A stretch of DNA of 64,000 nt from CAYQOX01 sp964419335 (GTDB lineage: Bacteria; Hinthialibacterota; Hinthialibacteria; Hinthialibacterales; Hinthialibacteraceae). Made by a program: the position numbers and the translations under genes. The stretch lies in assembly GCA_964419335.1 (NCBI GenBank), contig CAYQOX010000021.1, forward strand, positions 8,959 to 72,958. The letters are read 5' to 3'. The notes under the pieces were generated by a model that worked only from the letters and a program-made list of their open reading frames with translations, searched no databases and was not told where the DNA came from. Every line of letters begins with the position of its first letter. Within the stretch, counting starts at the first letter, position 1. Positions 9,128 through 16,713 of this stretch are shown one piece after another.

Positions 9128-9946
9128 ATGAAGGATGTTGATCAAATCAAAAGTAAATCCGACTTCCCGTTTTATGTGTGCTTATGGTTGATCGGTGGGG
9201 TGTATGTCCTTCTCATCGCTGCGATGCTGATTGCGGATGCGACTTATACCTCGCCCTTCCATTTGCTGGAGACGTTTCGCAGTCAAGAAATACGCTTTGC
9301 TGTGATGTTGAGCCTCACTTCTTGTAGTATGGCGACAATACTTTCTTTATGGGTCTCGATTCCCATCGGGTATTTATTGTCGCGGCTTGAGTTTCGAGGC
9401 AAAAACCTGATCGATTCGATGTTGGATATTCCTATTGTTTTGCCTCCCTTGGTCATCGGATTGAGTTTGTTAATTTTATTTCAAACTCGCTTAGGACAGT
9501 TTATTGAGAGTTATGTAAGCGTGACCTATGCATTGCCCAGCGTGATCTTGGCGCAATTCATGGTGGCTTGTGCCTTTGCGGTACGCACTATGCGGGCGAC
9601 GTTTGAGCAAATGGATCCCCGCCGGGAACAAGTGGCGTTAACTCTGGGCTGCAGTCAGAGCCAAGTTTTTTGGCAAGTGGTTTTGCCGGAAGCGCGGCAA
9701 GGCATCCTCACGGCCGCGACCTTGGCGTGGGCGCGCTCGCTGGGTGAATTTGGACCGATTTTGATCTTTTCTGGGGCGACGCGAATGAAAACAGAAGTCT
9801 TGCCGACTACGGTTTTTCTAGAATTAAGCATTGGAAATATTGAAGCGGCGGTAGCGGTCTCTTTGTTGATGGTGCTCGTGGCGGTCTTAGTCTTGTTTAT
9901 CGTCCGGCGCTATGGTTTGAATAAATCCATTGCAGGGGTGTATTAA
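9128..9946 (+). CDS. Molybdate/tungstate ABC transporter permease (ModB/TupB-like)
   Basis: This roughly 272-residue protein has five to six membrane helices. It carries the binding-protein-dependent permease coupling motif EQMDPRREQVALTLGCSQ followed by WQVVLPEARQGILTA and a LGEFGPILIFSGAT segment, close to the ModB/CysT consensus. The preceding helix pair contains DIPIVLPPLVIGLSLL, also typical. The frame extends to a TTG at 9116, but ATG 9128 is the more natural start; neither has a good ribosome site. It lies between the binding protein and the ATPase, which begins 3 bases after its stop. Confidence 0.88.
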   Translation: MKDVDQIKSKSDFPFYVCLWLIGGVYVLLIAAMLIADATYTSPFHLLETFRSQEIRFAVMLSLTSCSMATILSLWVSIPIGYLLSRLEFRGKNLIDSMLDIPIVLPPLVIGLSLLILFQTRLGQFIESYVSVTYALPSVILAQFMVACAFAVRTMRATFEQMDPRREQVALTLGCSQSQVFWQVVLPEARQGILTAATLAWARSLGEFGPILIFSGATRMKTEVLPTTVFLELSIGNIEAAVAVSLLMVLVAVLVLFIVRRYGLNKSIAGVY

Positions 9947-9948
9947 CC

Positions 9949-10641
9949 ATGATTGAGGTGCAATCCCTCTCGATACAAGCGGGTGCCTTTCAGCTGGAGA
10001 ATGTTTCCTTCATGATTCCGGAAGGACATTATGGTGTATTGATGGGAAAAACCGGGTGTGGAAAGACCACTCTTTTGGAGGCCGTTTGTGGGTTGAAGAA
10101 GGTGAAATCAGGCATTGTTCGGTTAATGAAACGAGATGTGACTCAATTAAAACCGGCGGTACGGGGAATCGGATTTGTACCTCAAGATGGTGCCTTGTTT
10201 TCGACGATGACAGTGCGTGAGCATCTTTGTTTCGCTTTGCAAATCCGTAAATGGAAGAGACCGGAAATTGAAGAACGGGTACAAGAGTTGGCGGATTGGT
10301 TAGCGATTGAAACTTTATTGGATCGCCGTCCGCAGGGATTGAGTGGTGGTGAGCGTCAACGGGTAGCTTTGGGGCGGGCGCTTTCTTTTCGACCCAAAGT
10401 GTTATGCTTGGATGAACCCCTAAGTGCGTTGGATGATGAAACCAAGGACGAGATCTATGATCTACTAAAGTCCCTGCGGGATATTCATGGTATCACTGCA
10501 CTACACATTACCCATAGCCGCGAGGAAGCCCGTATTCTTGCGGATCAAGTCCTTCTGCTGCGCAATGGGCAAATCAAGGATGGCTCCTCCTATTGTTCTT
10601 CGGAGGTGGATTTATCTTATGAAAAAGAATATGTTTCTTAG
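9949..10641 (+). CDS. Molybdate/tungstate ABC transporter ATPase (ModC-like, short form)
   Basis: The 230-residue ATPase shows Walker A GKTGCGKTT near residues 29-37, the Q-loop in FVPQDGALF, signature LSGGERQRVALGRALS, Walker B VLCLDEPLSALDD and the H-loop ITHSREEA. It belongs to the ModC/CysA/WtpC group. Classic ModC proteins carry a C-terminal TOBE oxyanion-sensing domain of about 120 residues; here the protein stops soon after the ABC fold, so regulation by intracellular oxyanion through TOBE is absent. It completes an A-B-C importer set, and is followed after 32 bases by moaD. Confidence 0.87.
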   Translation: MIEVQSLSIQAGAFQLENVSFMIPEGHYGVLMGKTGCGKTTLLEAVCGLKKVKSGIVRLMKRDVTQLKPAVRGIGFVPQDGALFSTMTVREHLCFALQIRKWKRPEIEERVQELADWLAIETLLDRRPQGLSGGERQRVALGRALSFRPKVLCLDEPLSALDDETKDEIYDLLKSLRDIHGITALHITHSREEARILADQVLLLRNGQIKDGSSYCSSEVDLSYEKEYVS

Positions 10642-10673
10642 AATAGATTTATTTTTGTAAAGTAGGATCGACA

Positions 10674-10952
10674 ATGCAAGTGCGAGTTGAATTTACGGGT
10701 CAATTGAAGCAACGTTTGCAGCAAAGCCAAGAGATGTTCGATGTTAATGAAGGCTGCCAGGTGAAGCATTTGATCGAGAAAGTCGCCCAAGAGAAAGGAG
10801 ATGATTTTCGTTCCGTTATGATGAATGAAAAGGGTGAGTTGCGTCCCACTTTATTGATTTGTGTGAACGAAAAACAAATTTCACCCCCTTGGGAAGCGGC
10901 TTTGTTCGAGGGGGATGTGGTGGCTCTTCTATCTCCTATTTCGGGAGGTTAA
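10674..10952 (+). CDS. MoaD/ThiS-family sulfur-carrier protein
   Basis: The 92-residue protein has the ubiquitin-like beta-grasp pattern and ends in SPISGG. The terminal Gly-Gly is the residue pair that is adenylated and thiocarboxylated in MoaD and ThiS. The FEGDVVALLSPISGG ending is closer to MoaD than ThiS. It is followed 20 bases later by an E1-like MoeB/ThiF homologue, the expected activating partner. Its location directly behind the molybdate-type importer supports a molybdopterin or tungstopterin role. Related MoaD-like carriers also serve other sulfur transfers. Confidence 0.85.
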   Translation: MQVRVEFTGQLKQRLQQSQEMFDVNEGCQVKHLIEKVAQEKGDDFRSVMMNEKGELRPTLLICVNEKQISPPWEAALFEGDVVALLSPISGG

Positions 10953-10972
10953 AGAGCTCCAGGGAGGAATAG

Positions 10973-11725
10973 GTGCAAGAACGAAGAAGATTGACGGATA
11001 AGGAGCGCGCGGTTTATGAATGGCAGATGTGGGTGCCGGATTTTGGCGAGGCCGGGCAAGAAAAACTAAAGGCTTCTACGGTTTTATTATCCCGGTGTGG
11101 GGGGCTGGGCAGTGTGGTGGCTTATGAATTGGCCGCGGCCGGAGTGGGGCGTTTGTTGATAGCCCATGGCGGCATTGTTCGTCCCAGCGATTTAAACCGG
11201 CAATTATTGATGACTCATGATTGGCTTGGGAAACCCCGGATTGAATCGGCGGTAAAGCGTCTGCAGGAGTTGAATCCTCATGTTGAAGTAATCGGGGTGG
11301 GTGAGAATATCAAAAAGAGCAATGCAAAAGAGTTCGTTTCTCAAGCCGACGTGGTGGTTGATTGTGCCCCCTTGTTCGAAGAGCGCTTTTACTTAAATCA
11401 TGAAATTGTGATTCAAAATAAGCCGATGGTGGATTGCGCAATGTATGAATTGGAGGCGCAGATTACCACCCTGGTTCCTGGAGAAACTCCTTGTTTACGC
11501 TGCTTATATCCTGAAAAGCCGCCAGAATGGAAACGCCAATTTCCTGTTTTTGGGGCAGTTTCGGGTACAGTGGCCTGTTTAGGAGCCATGGAAGCGATTA
11601 AGCTACTTAGCGGCTTTGGGCAACCATTAAAGAATCAATTATTGACCATGGATTTACGCTCCATGGCTTTTCGTACGATTACGATTCAACGAAACCCAGA
11701 GTGCCCCGAATGTACGGCATCTTAA
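10973..11725 (+). CDS. E1-like adenylyltransferase, MoeB/ThiF family
   Basis: This 250-residue protein would adenylate the C-terminal glycine of the adjacent MoaD-like carrier. It has the nucleotide-binding glycine motif in CGGLGSVVAYELAAAGVG, the conserved DLNRQLL segment and an acidic VVDCAP strand. Two Cys pairs, CLRC near residue 179 and CPEC at the C-terminus, fit the structural zinc site of MoeB/ThiF proteins. It starts at GTG 10973, with a strong GGGAGGA site 6 bases upstream; no ATG fits. No rhodanese domain is attached, so it is MoeB-type rather than MOCS3-type. Confidence 0.87.
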   Translation: MQERRRLTDKERAVYEWQMWVPDFGEAGQEKLKASTVLLSRCGGLGSVVAYELAAAGVGRLLIAHGGIVRPSDLNRQLLMTHDWLGKPRIESAVKRLQELNPHVEVIGVGENIKKSNAKEFVSQADVVVDCAPLFEERFYLNHEIVIQNKPMVDCAMYELEAQITTLVPGETPCLRCLYPEKPPEWKRQFPVFGAVSGTVACLGAMEAIKLLSGFGQPLKNQLLTMDLRSMAFRTITIQRNPECPECTAS

Positions 11726-11746
11726 TAAATGGAGGTTGATTACATC

Positions 11747-12145
11747 ATGGCGAATGATTTGCCCGGTGGACCTATTGTTTTTTATGGAACCCTTGGAATC
11801 GTGGCGGGAATAGTTAGTACCACTTTAGGGATTGGAAGTGGGATCGTGATGGTGCCTGCGCTGACGATTCTTGCGGCTTTTCCCCAGAAAGAAGCACAAG
11901 GCGTAGCCTTGTTTGTTATGATTCCCATGGCGATTATGGGTGCGACTCGGTATTATTTAAATCCAGAAATTCATATTAATTTTAAAGCCGTGATTCTTTT
12001 GAGTATTGCGGTCATTATTGGAGCCAATATTGGAGCCTATTTGGTAGACCATTTGTCGAATCGCTCGTTGAAAATCCTCTTTGCTTGTCTTCTTTTGGTC
12101 GCCGGTATTCGTATGATTTGGTCTGCACTCAAATCGGTCTCCTAG
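11747..12145 (+). CDS. Half-size TSUP (TauE/SafE) family membrane protein
   Basis: The roughly 132-residue protein has about four membrane helices. It contains GIVSTTLGIGSGIVMVPAL near the N-terminus, the signature of TSUP permeases, and ends with NRSLKILFACLLLVAGIRMI, as does the first half of TauE/SafE proteins. Full TSUP proteins are usually about 250 residues with two such four-helix repeats, so this is a single-repeat form that would need to dimerise. I chose ATG 11747 over ATG 11729 because GGAGG at 11731-11735 lies 11 bases before it. Family members move sulfite, thiosulfate, sulfoacetate or similar anions, which fits the sulfur-transfer genes upstream. No remaining half is present downstream. 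Confidence 0.75.
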   Translation: MANDLPGGPIVFYGTLGIVAGIVSTTLGIGSGIVMVPALTILAAFPQKEAQGVALFVMIPMAIMGATRYYLNPEIHINFKAVILLSIAVIIGANIGAYLVDHLSNRSLKILFACLLLVAGIRMIWSALKSVS

Positions 12146-12166
12146 AAAAAAGGAAACAATGATTTT

Positions 12167-13429
12167 ATGAAACAAAAGTGGTTTTTCCTTATCGGTTTGC
12201 TCTTAGGGGGAGTGGGGCTGATCAATGGTCTTAGTCACGCTTGTCGTTTTAATGTACGGGACGTTGGTTTTGTGGATTTGCAATCCAGCCCGTACCGGCT
12301 TTATGGGGTTGTCAATGATCAAACCCCCCAGGATCAGCAAGAATCCTTGGAGCAAATCCTGTTTGCCGCTTTGCTCGATTCCAATATTCAACATGAAATC
12401 GTGAATCGGGATCAAGTGCCCGATTATCGAGCGCTTACCGATTTACCGACAGAGTCTCTCTCCAATCCTCCTTTTCTTTTACTGGTTTCACCCGAGGAAC
12501 GGGTCTTAACCATGGAATTGCCTATGGAGGGAAAAGAATTTCAAAATCGGACATGGAGCCTCGTGGATAGCCTTGTTCGTTCTCCTGTTCGTGAAAAACT
12601 TTTGGAAGAGCTGATCCACTGTTATGGCATCCTTCTCTTGATTTATGGAGAAAACCAGAAAGAGAATATAGAAGCCCAGAAAAAAATCGAGAGTGCCTTA
12701 ATGAAAACAAAACAAAATATGGGTATGCTTCCCAAAGAGATCGAGCAGCCTCCACGATTGGAAATCCTCAAACGCGAACAATTACAAGAGGAGAAGGTTT
12801 TGTTGTGGAGTTTCGGATACGATGTTGAGACTGATCGTTCCCCCGCGGCCGTTGTGCTCTATGGGCGCGGCCGCATGATGGGATCGTTTCTAAAGGGAGA
12901 GCATATCCAAGAAGATCTGCTTTTAAATTATCTTTCGGTGATCGGTTTGAATTGTGAATGCGGCCTGGATCGTTCTTGGATGCAGGGAAAAATGTTTCCC
13001 CTGCATTGGGATGATTCGTTGCGTAAGCGGGCGGCGAAGCAATTGACTTTTGACCCGGAAAGTCCGATGGTAAAAACAGAGATAAGTCAAATCATTCCCA
13101 AGCAAAGTCATGCGCGGAGGAGTGAATCGTTTGAGAGTCGGGAGTCCATGTTGTTGGGGTATAGTGAAGGTTCGATAGATGAGATGGTGCAGTTAGACGA
13201 AATCACAGCGAAGGAGGCCACCTCGGACCAAGAGCCCATGAGGGCACCCTTAGCAGAGGTCGTGACCTCGGCATCACCCATTCATCCATCCTCGACGATG
13301 AATGAGTCACAGGAGGCCTCATCGAAGATGAGGATGAAACAGTCGATTCTTATGATGGTGATGGCGGGAGTGCTGGTTTTGCTCATTGGCGGGGGAATTT
13401 TTCTAGCATCAAGAAGGAAAATGGTATGA
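12167..13429 (+). CDS. Unknown envelope protein with N-terminal signal and C-terminal membrane helix
   Basis: I do not recognise a characterised family. The 420-residue protein has an N-terminal hydrophobic segment (about 4-21), then HACRFNVRDVGFVDL, a compact Cys-containing motif that I recall from uncharacterised planctomycete-type proteins, and two acidic/basic helical regions. A low-complexity Ser/Glu/Met linker (about 310-385) leads to a C-terminal helix (about 392-414) with a basic tail, so it is likely a single- or double-anchored protein facing the periplasm. Its stop overlaps the next permease start by 4 bases, so it is probably the dedicated accessory subunit of the LolE/LolD-like exporter. 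Further Cys residues occur near 162 and in NCECG near 263. Confidence 0.6.
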   Translation: MKQKWFFLIGLLLGGVGLINGLSHACRFNVRDVGFVDLQSSPYRLYGVVNDQTPQDQQESLEQILFAALLDSNIQHEIVNRDQVPDYRALTDLPTESLSNPPFLLLVSPEERVLTMELPMEGKEFQNRTWSLVDSLVRSPVREKLLEELIHCYGILLLIYGENQKENIEAQKKIESALMKTKQNMGMLPKEIEQPPRLEILKREQLQEEKVLLWSFGYDVETDRSPAAVVLYGRGRMMGSFLKGEHIQEDLLLNYLSVIGLNCECGLDRSWMQGKMFPLHWDDSLRKRAAKQLTFDPESPMVKTEISQIIPKQSHARRSESFESRESMLLGYSEGSIDEMVQLDEITAKEATSDQEPMRAPLAEVVTSASPIHPSSTMNESQEASSKMRMKQSILMMVMAGVLVLLIGGGIFLASRRKMV

Positions 13430-14577
13430 GTACACTTAGCTTGATCATCAAAGAAATAGGTCATCGAAAATGGAATTTTGTTTTAAGTTTGATTGCTGTG
13501 ATTACAGCGGTTGCTTTATTCGTTTCTTTTTTTACTACTGGAGAAGCATCCAAGCGAGAGACCACCCGTTTGATGCGGGATATGGGATATAACTTGCGTA
13601 TCATACACAAAGATACAGATATGGATGCCTTTTGGGTTCGGGGGTATTCCGATATCACCATGCCCGAAGAATATGTGCAAACGATGGCAACCGCAGAAAT
13701 CGATAATTTTCTGTTTACTCATTTACTTGCTACATTACAAGAGCGTATTGATTGGAAGGGGCATCAGGTGATCCTGAAAGGGATCGCACCTGAGGTCATG
13801 CCGGTAGGAAAGAAAAAGCCGCCTATGATTTTTTCTATCCAGCCAGGGACGATTTACGTAGGATATGAACTCGTGCGTAGTCTGGGGCTCGAGGAAGGCG
13901 ATGAGGTTGAACTGCTCGGTCAGTCATTCACCATCGAGCGATGTTTGTATGAATCCGGCACCGAGGATGATATTCGGATTTATGCTCACCTTGATGATGT
14001 ACAAGCGCTGTTAAATCAAGAGGGTGAAATCAATGAAATCCAAGCCTTGGATTGCAAATGTTTTCTTGATGATTATGATCCGTTAACCATTTTACGAGAA
14101 CAATTGGATCACGTCTTGCCGAATACGAAAGTCTTTCAGATTCGAAATATTGCTGAAGCTCGAATTGAGCAACGGGATGTAGTCGAAGGGTATTTTGCTT
14201 TTATCTTGCCTCTGGTGGTGTTGGTATGTGCGGTTTGGATTGCCTCCTTAGCGATGATGAATGTGCGCGAACGGCAGGGAGAGATCGGAGTTTTGCGCGC
14301 TTTGGGATATGGTTCGGGGAAGATCACGGCGATATTTCTGGGAAAATCGGTTTTCGTAGGAGTGGTTGGAGCCATACTGGGTTACCTGATCGGTACGGTG
14401 CTAGCCTTACAGGTGGGGCCGCAAATTTTTAAGGTCACAGCGGATAAAATCTCTCCTATCCATTTTCTTTTCATTGTCTCTTTAATTGCTGCTCCTTTGT
14501 TTGCTGCTTTGTCCAGTTTTATCCCAACCATGTTAGCGGTTACGCAGGATCCCGCCGATGTGCTACGTGAGGAATGA
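13426..14577 (+). CDS. FtsX/LolE/MacB-type ABC permease
   Basis: The 383-residue protein has one N-terminal membrane helix (about 17-36), a large periplasmic region of about 210 residues, and three C-terminal helices. The last part contains MMNVRERQGEIGVLRALGYGSGKI, the conserved coupling region of the FtsX domain, and ends TQDPADVLREE, the usual C-terminal motif of LolE/MacB permeases. It starts at ATG 13426 with an AAGG site 9 bases before, overlapping the preceding gene by 4 bases. The next gene encodes the matching LolD-like ATPase. Such type VII systems are mechanotransmitters for lipoprotein release or periplasmic machines. Confidence 0.85.
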   Translation: MSTLSLIIKEIGHRKWNFVLSLIAVITAVALFVSFFTTGEASKRETTRLMRDMGYNLRIIHKDTDMDAFWVRGYSDITMPEEYVQTMATAEIDNFLFTHLLATLQERIDWKGHQVILKGIAPEVMPVGKKKPPMIFSIQPGTIYVGYELVRSLGLEEGDEVELLGQSFTIERCLYESGTEDDIRIYAHLDDVQALLNQEGEINEIQALDCKCFLDDYDPLTILREQLDHVLPNTKVFQIRNIAEARIEQRDVVEGYFAFILPLVVLVCAVWIASLAMMNVRERQGEIGVLRALGYGSGKITAIFLGKSVFVGVVGAILGYLIGTVLALQVGPQIFKVTADKISPIHFLFIVSLIAAPLFAALSSFIPTMLAVTQDPADVLREE

Positions 14578-14579
14578 TT

Positions 14580-15242
14580 ATGATTCATTTAGAAAATACC
14601 AGCAAAGTCTATTCAACCCCTCGTGGTCCCGTGAATGCATTAGATCACATGCAATTCGAAGCGAGGGAAGGAGAATTCGTGGTGGTGCGTGGTCCCAGCG
14701 GCAGCGGCAAAACCACTTTGCTGCTCACCCTGGGGGGGATGTTGCGGCCGTCTCAGGGGCAAGTGAAACTGCTGGATCAGGATTTGTATGCTATGCCGGT
14801 TCAAACACGGTCGCAATTTCGTGCCGAAAACATTGGTTTTGTATTCCAAATGTTTCATCTGATTCCGTACTTGAATGTCTTGGAAAATGTGTTGATGGCG
14901 GGCGGCGCCGTGAATAACAAGCCTGATACTTCAAGAGCTCACACTTTATTACAAAGGTTGGGGATCTCGGAACGCGAAACCCATATTCCCGCAGAACTAA
15001 GTGCGGGCGAACGCCAGCGGGTGGCTATTGCGCGCGCCTTGTTGAATCAGCCCAAAGTTATTCTCGCGGATGAACCCACAGGGAATCTTGATCCCGAGAA
15101 TGAAAAGCATGTTATGAAGTATTTGTCCGAATTTCATCAGCAGAGGGGAACCGTGATCGTTGTGACGCATGGGACTTCGGCTGATCAATACGCGGATCGA
15201 ATTGTACGTTTGAAGGATGGAAAAATTGTGGATCATGAATGA
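14580..15242 (+). CDS. LolD/MacB-type ABC ATPase
   Basis: The protein of about 220 residues shows Walker A GPSGSGKTT near 38-46, Q-loop in FVFQMFHLIPYLNV, a slightly altered signature LSAGERQRVAIARALL, Walker B VILADEPTGNLDPEN and H-loop VVVTHG. FQxFxLIP and ADEPTGNLD place it in the LolD/FtsE/MacB group. ATG 14580 is preferred to ATG 14574 because GTGAGG ends 7 bases before it. It should energise the permease encoded immediately upstream. A 52-base gap separates it from the first propeller gene. Confidence 0.88.
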   Translation: MIHLENTSKVYSTPRGPVNALDHMQFEAREGEFVVVRGPSGSGKTTLLLTLGGMLRPSQGQVKLLDQDLYAMPVQTRSQFRAENIGFVFQMFHLIPYLNVLENVLMAGGAVNNKPDTSRAHTLLQRLGISERETHIPAELSAGERQRVAIARALLNQPKVILADEPTGNLDPENEKHVMKYLSEFHQQRGTVIVVTHGTSADQYADRIVRLKDGKIVDHE

Positions 15243-15294
15243 GCCATTTGTGATGACTCTTATTTGTTATTTTTTCTAATCGAGGTGAAAGAGG

Positions 15295-16698
15295 ATGAAA
15301 GTTACTTTACGTGCCCTCCAGAGGTTCTTTATGATCCTTCTGATGGGGTGCTTTTTTTTATGGGCTTCTACCATAGAGGGGGTGACGCAGGGGTGGCCAA
15401 CTTACCGTCATGATATTCAGCGCAGCGGAGTAACCGAGGAATTGATTCAACCGCCTTTCGAACAAGCGTGGATTTATGAATCGCCTTATCCTCCTCAACC
15501 CGCCTGGCCGGGTCCCGCGCGCCGGGATGGATGGCACAAGGTGGATAACCTAAAACCCCGAGTGATTTTTGATTGGGCTTTTCATGTGGTCGCCCAGGAT
15601 CATCGCATCTTCTTTGGTTCCTCGGTGGATGATCAGGTTTATTGTTTAGATGCGAAAACGGGAGAAGTGCTTTGGAGTTATTTTACCGAAGCCCCGATTC
15701 GGTTAGCCCCTACGATTTGGGATGGGAAAGTTTATGTCGGCTCGGATGATGGGTATATCTATTGCCTCAATGCGAAGGACGGTTCCTTTGTGTGGAAGCA
15801 AAAGCCTTCCGAAGAGAGTGATCGGGTGATCGGTCATGATCGCATGATGTCGCTATGGCCGATTCGCAGTGGAATACTGGTAGAGGATGGAGTCGCATAT
15901 TGTTCTGCAGGGTTCTTCCCATGGGAAGGAGTCTATCTTTGTGCAATGCAGGCCGAAGATGGTGAAATCCTATGGAATAAAAAAGTGGATGAAGTCCCAC
16001 CGCAGGGATATATGCTTGCCTCGCAGACGTCTTTGTATTTACCCACGGGTTCGGGTACGCCAGCGGTCTTCGATCGCAAAAGCGGGGACTATCAATATTC
16101 ACTTGGCGGATCGGGCGGCGCTTTTGTGATTCTGACCGAGGATATGTTGGTCTATGGTCCTGGTAAGACTGGAGAGTTAGATGCTTTCGACTCCGATTCA
16201 CGCGGGCATCTTGCTACTTTTCAGGGAAATCACATGGTGGTCACGGCGCAACGTTCCTATCTGCATACGGACACGGAAATGCGTGCAATCGACCGGGTGA
16301 AGTACATGCGTTTGATTCGTGAACGGCAAGAACTAGGGGAAGAACGGGAAAAACTCGTAAAACAATTGCGAGAGTTGGATAAAAAAACCCAAAGCGAAGA
16401 AGGAATTGCGTTACAAGAAAAAATCAAAGCCACACAAAACCGTTTGCAGGATATCGAGGCGGAACTTCCTGAATGTTTGTTATGGAAAAGAGAATGTCGT
16501 TTCCCGTATTCTTTGATTCTCGCAGGCGAGACGCTCTATGCTGGAGGCAGTAACGAAGTGGCTGGGTTTGACGTAGAGACGGGCAAGACCATCTGGCATG
16601 CCGAGGTACAAGGGCGTGCTTTGGAATTAGCCGCGGCGGATGGACGTCTGATTGTCAGTACCGATCAGGGCAAAATTTACGGCTTTACGGGAAAATAG
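15295..16698 (+). CDS. Secreted PQQ-like beta-propeller protein with an inserted coiled coil
   Basis: The 467-residue protein begins with a signal peptide ending near SFLWASTIEG-like hydrophobic sequence. WPTYRHDIQRSGVT at about 34-47 is the classic start of BamB/quinoprotein-like propellers. Blades recur as VYCLDAKTGEVLW, IYCLNAKDGSFVW and LCAMQAEDGEILW. A charged coiled coil of about 50 residues (about 339-392, rich in Arg-Glu-Leu heptads) interrupts the propeller before its last blades, YAGGSNEVAGFDVETGKTIW onward. No PQQ ligand or haem site is evident, so enzymatic activity is not claimed. The next propeller gene starts 15 bases later. Confidence 0.8.
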   Translation: MKVTLRALQRFFMILLMGCFFLWASTIEGVTQGWPTYRHDIQRSGVTEELIQPPFEQAWIYESPYPPQPAWPGPARRDGWHKVDNLKPRVIFDWAFHVVAQDHRIFFGSSVDDQVYCLDAKTGEVLWSYFTEAPIRLAPTIWDGKVYVGSDDGYIYCLNAKDGSFVWKQKPSEESDRVIGHDRMMSLWPIRSGILVEDGVAYCSAGFFPWEGVYLCAMQAEDGEILWNKKVDEVPPQGYMLASQTSLYLPTGSGTPAVFDRKSGDYQYSLGGSGGAFVILTEDMLVYGPGKTGELDAFDSDSRGHLATFQGNHMVVTAQRSYLHTDTEMRAIDRVKYMRLIRERQELGEEREKLVKQLRELDKKTQSEEGIALQEKIKATQNRLQDIEAELPECLLWKRECRFPYSLILAGETLYAGGSNEVAGFDVETGKTIWHAEVQGRALELAAADGRLIVSTDQGKIYGFTGK

Positions 16699-16713
16699 AA
16701 GGAGTTTCGGCTC

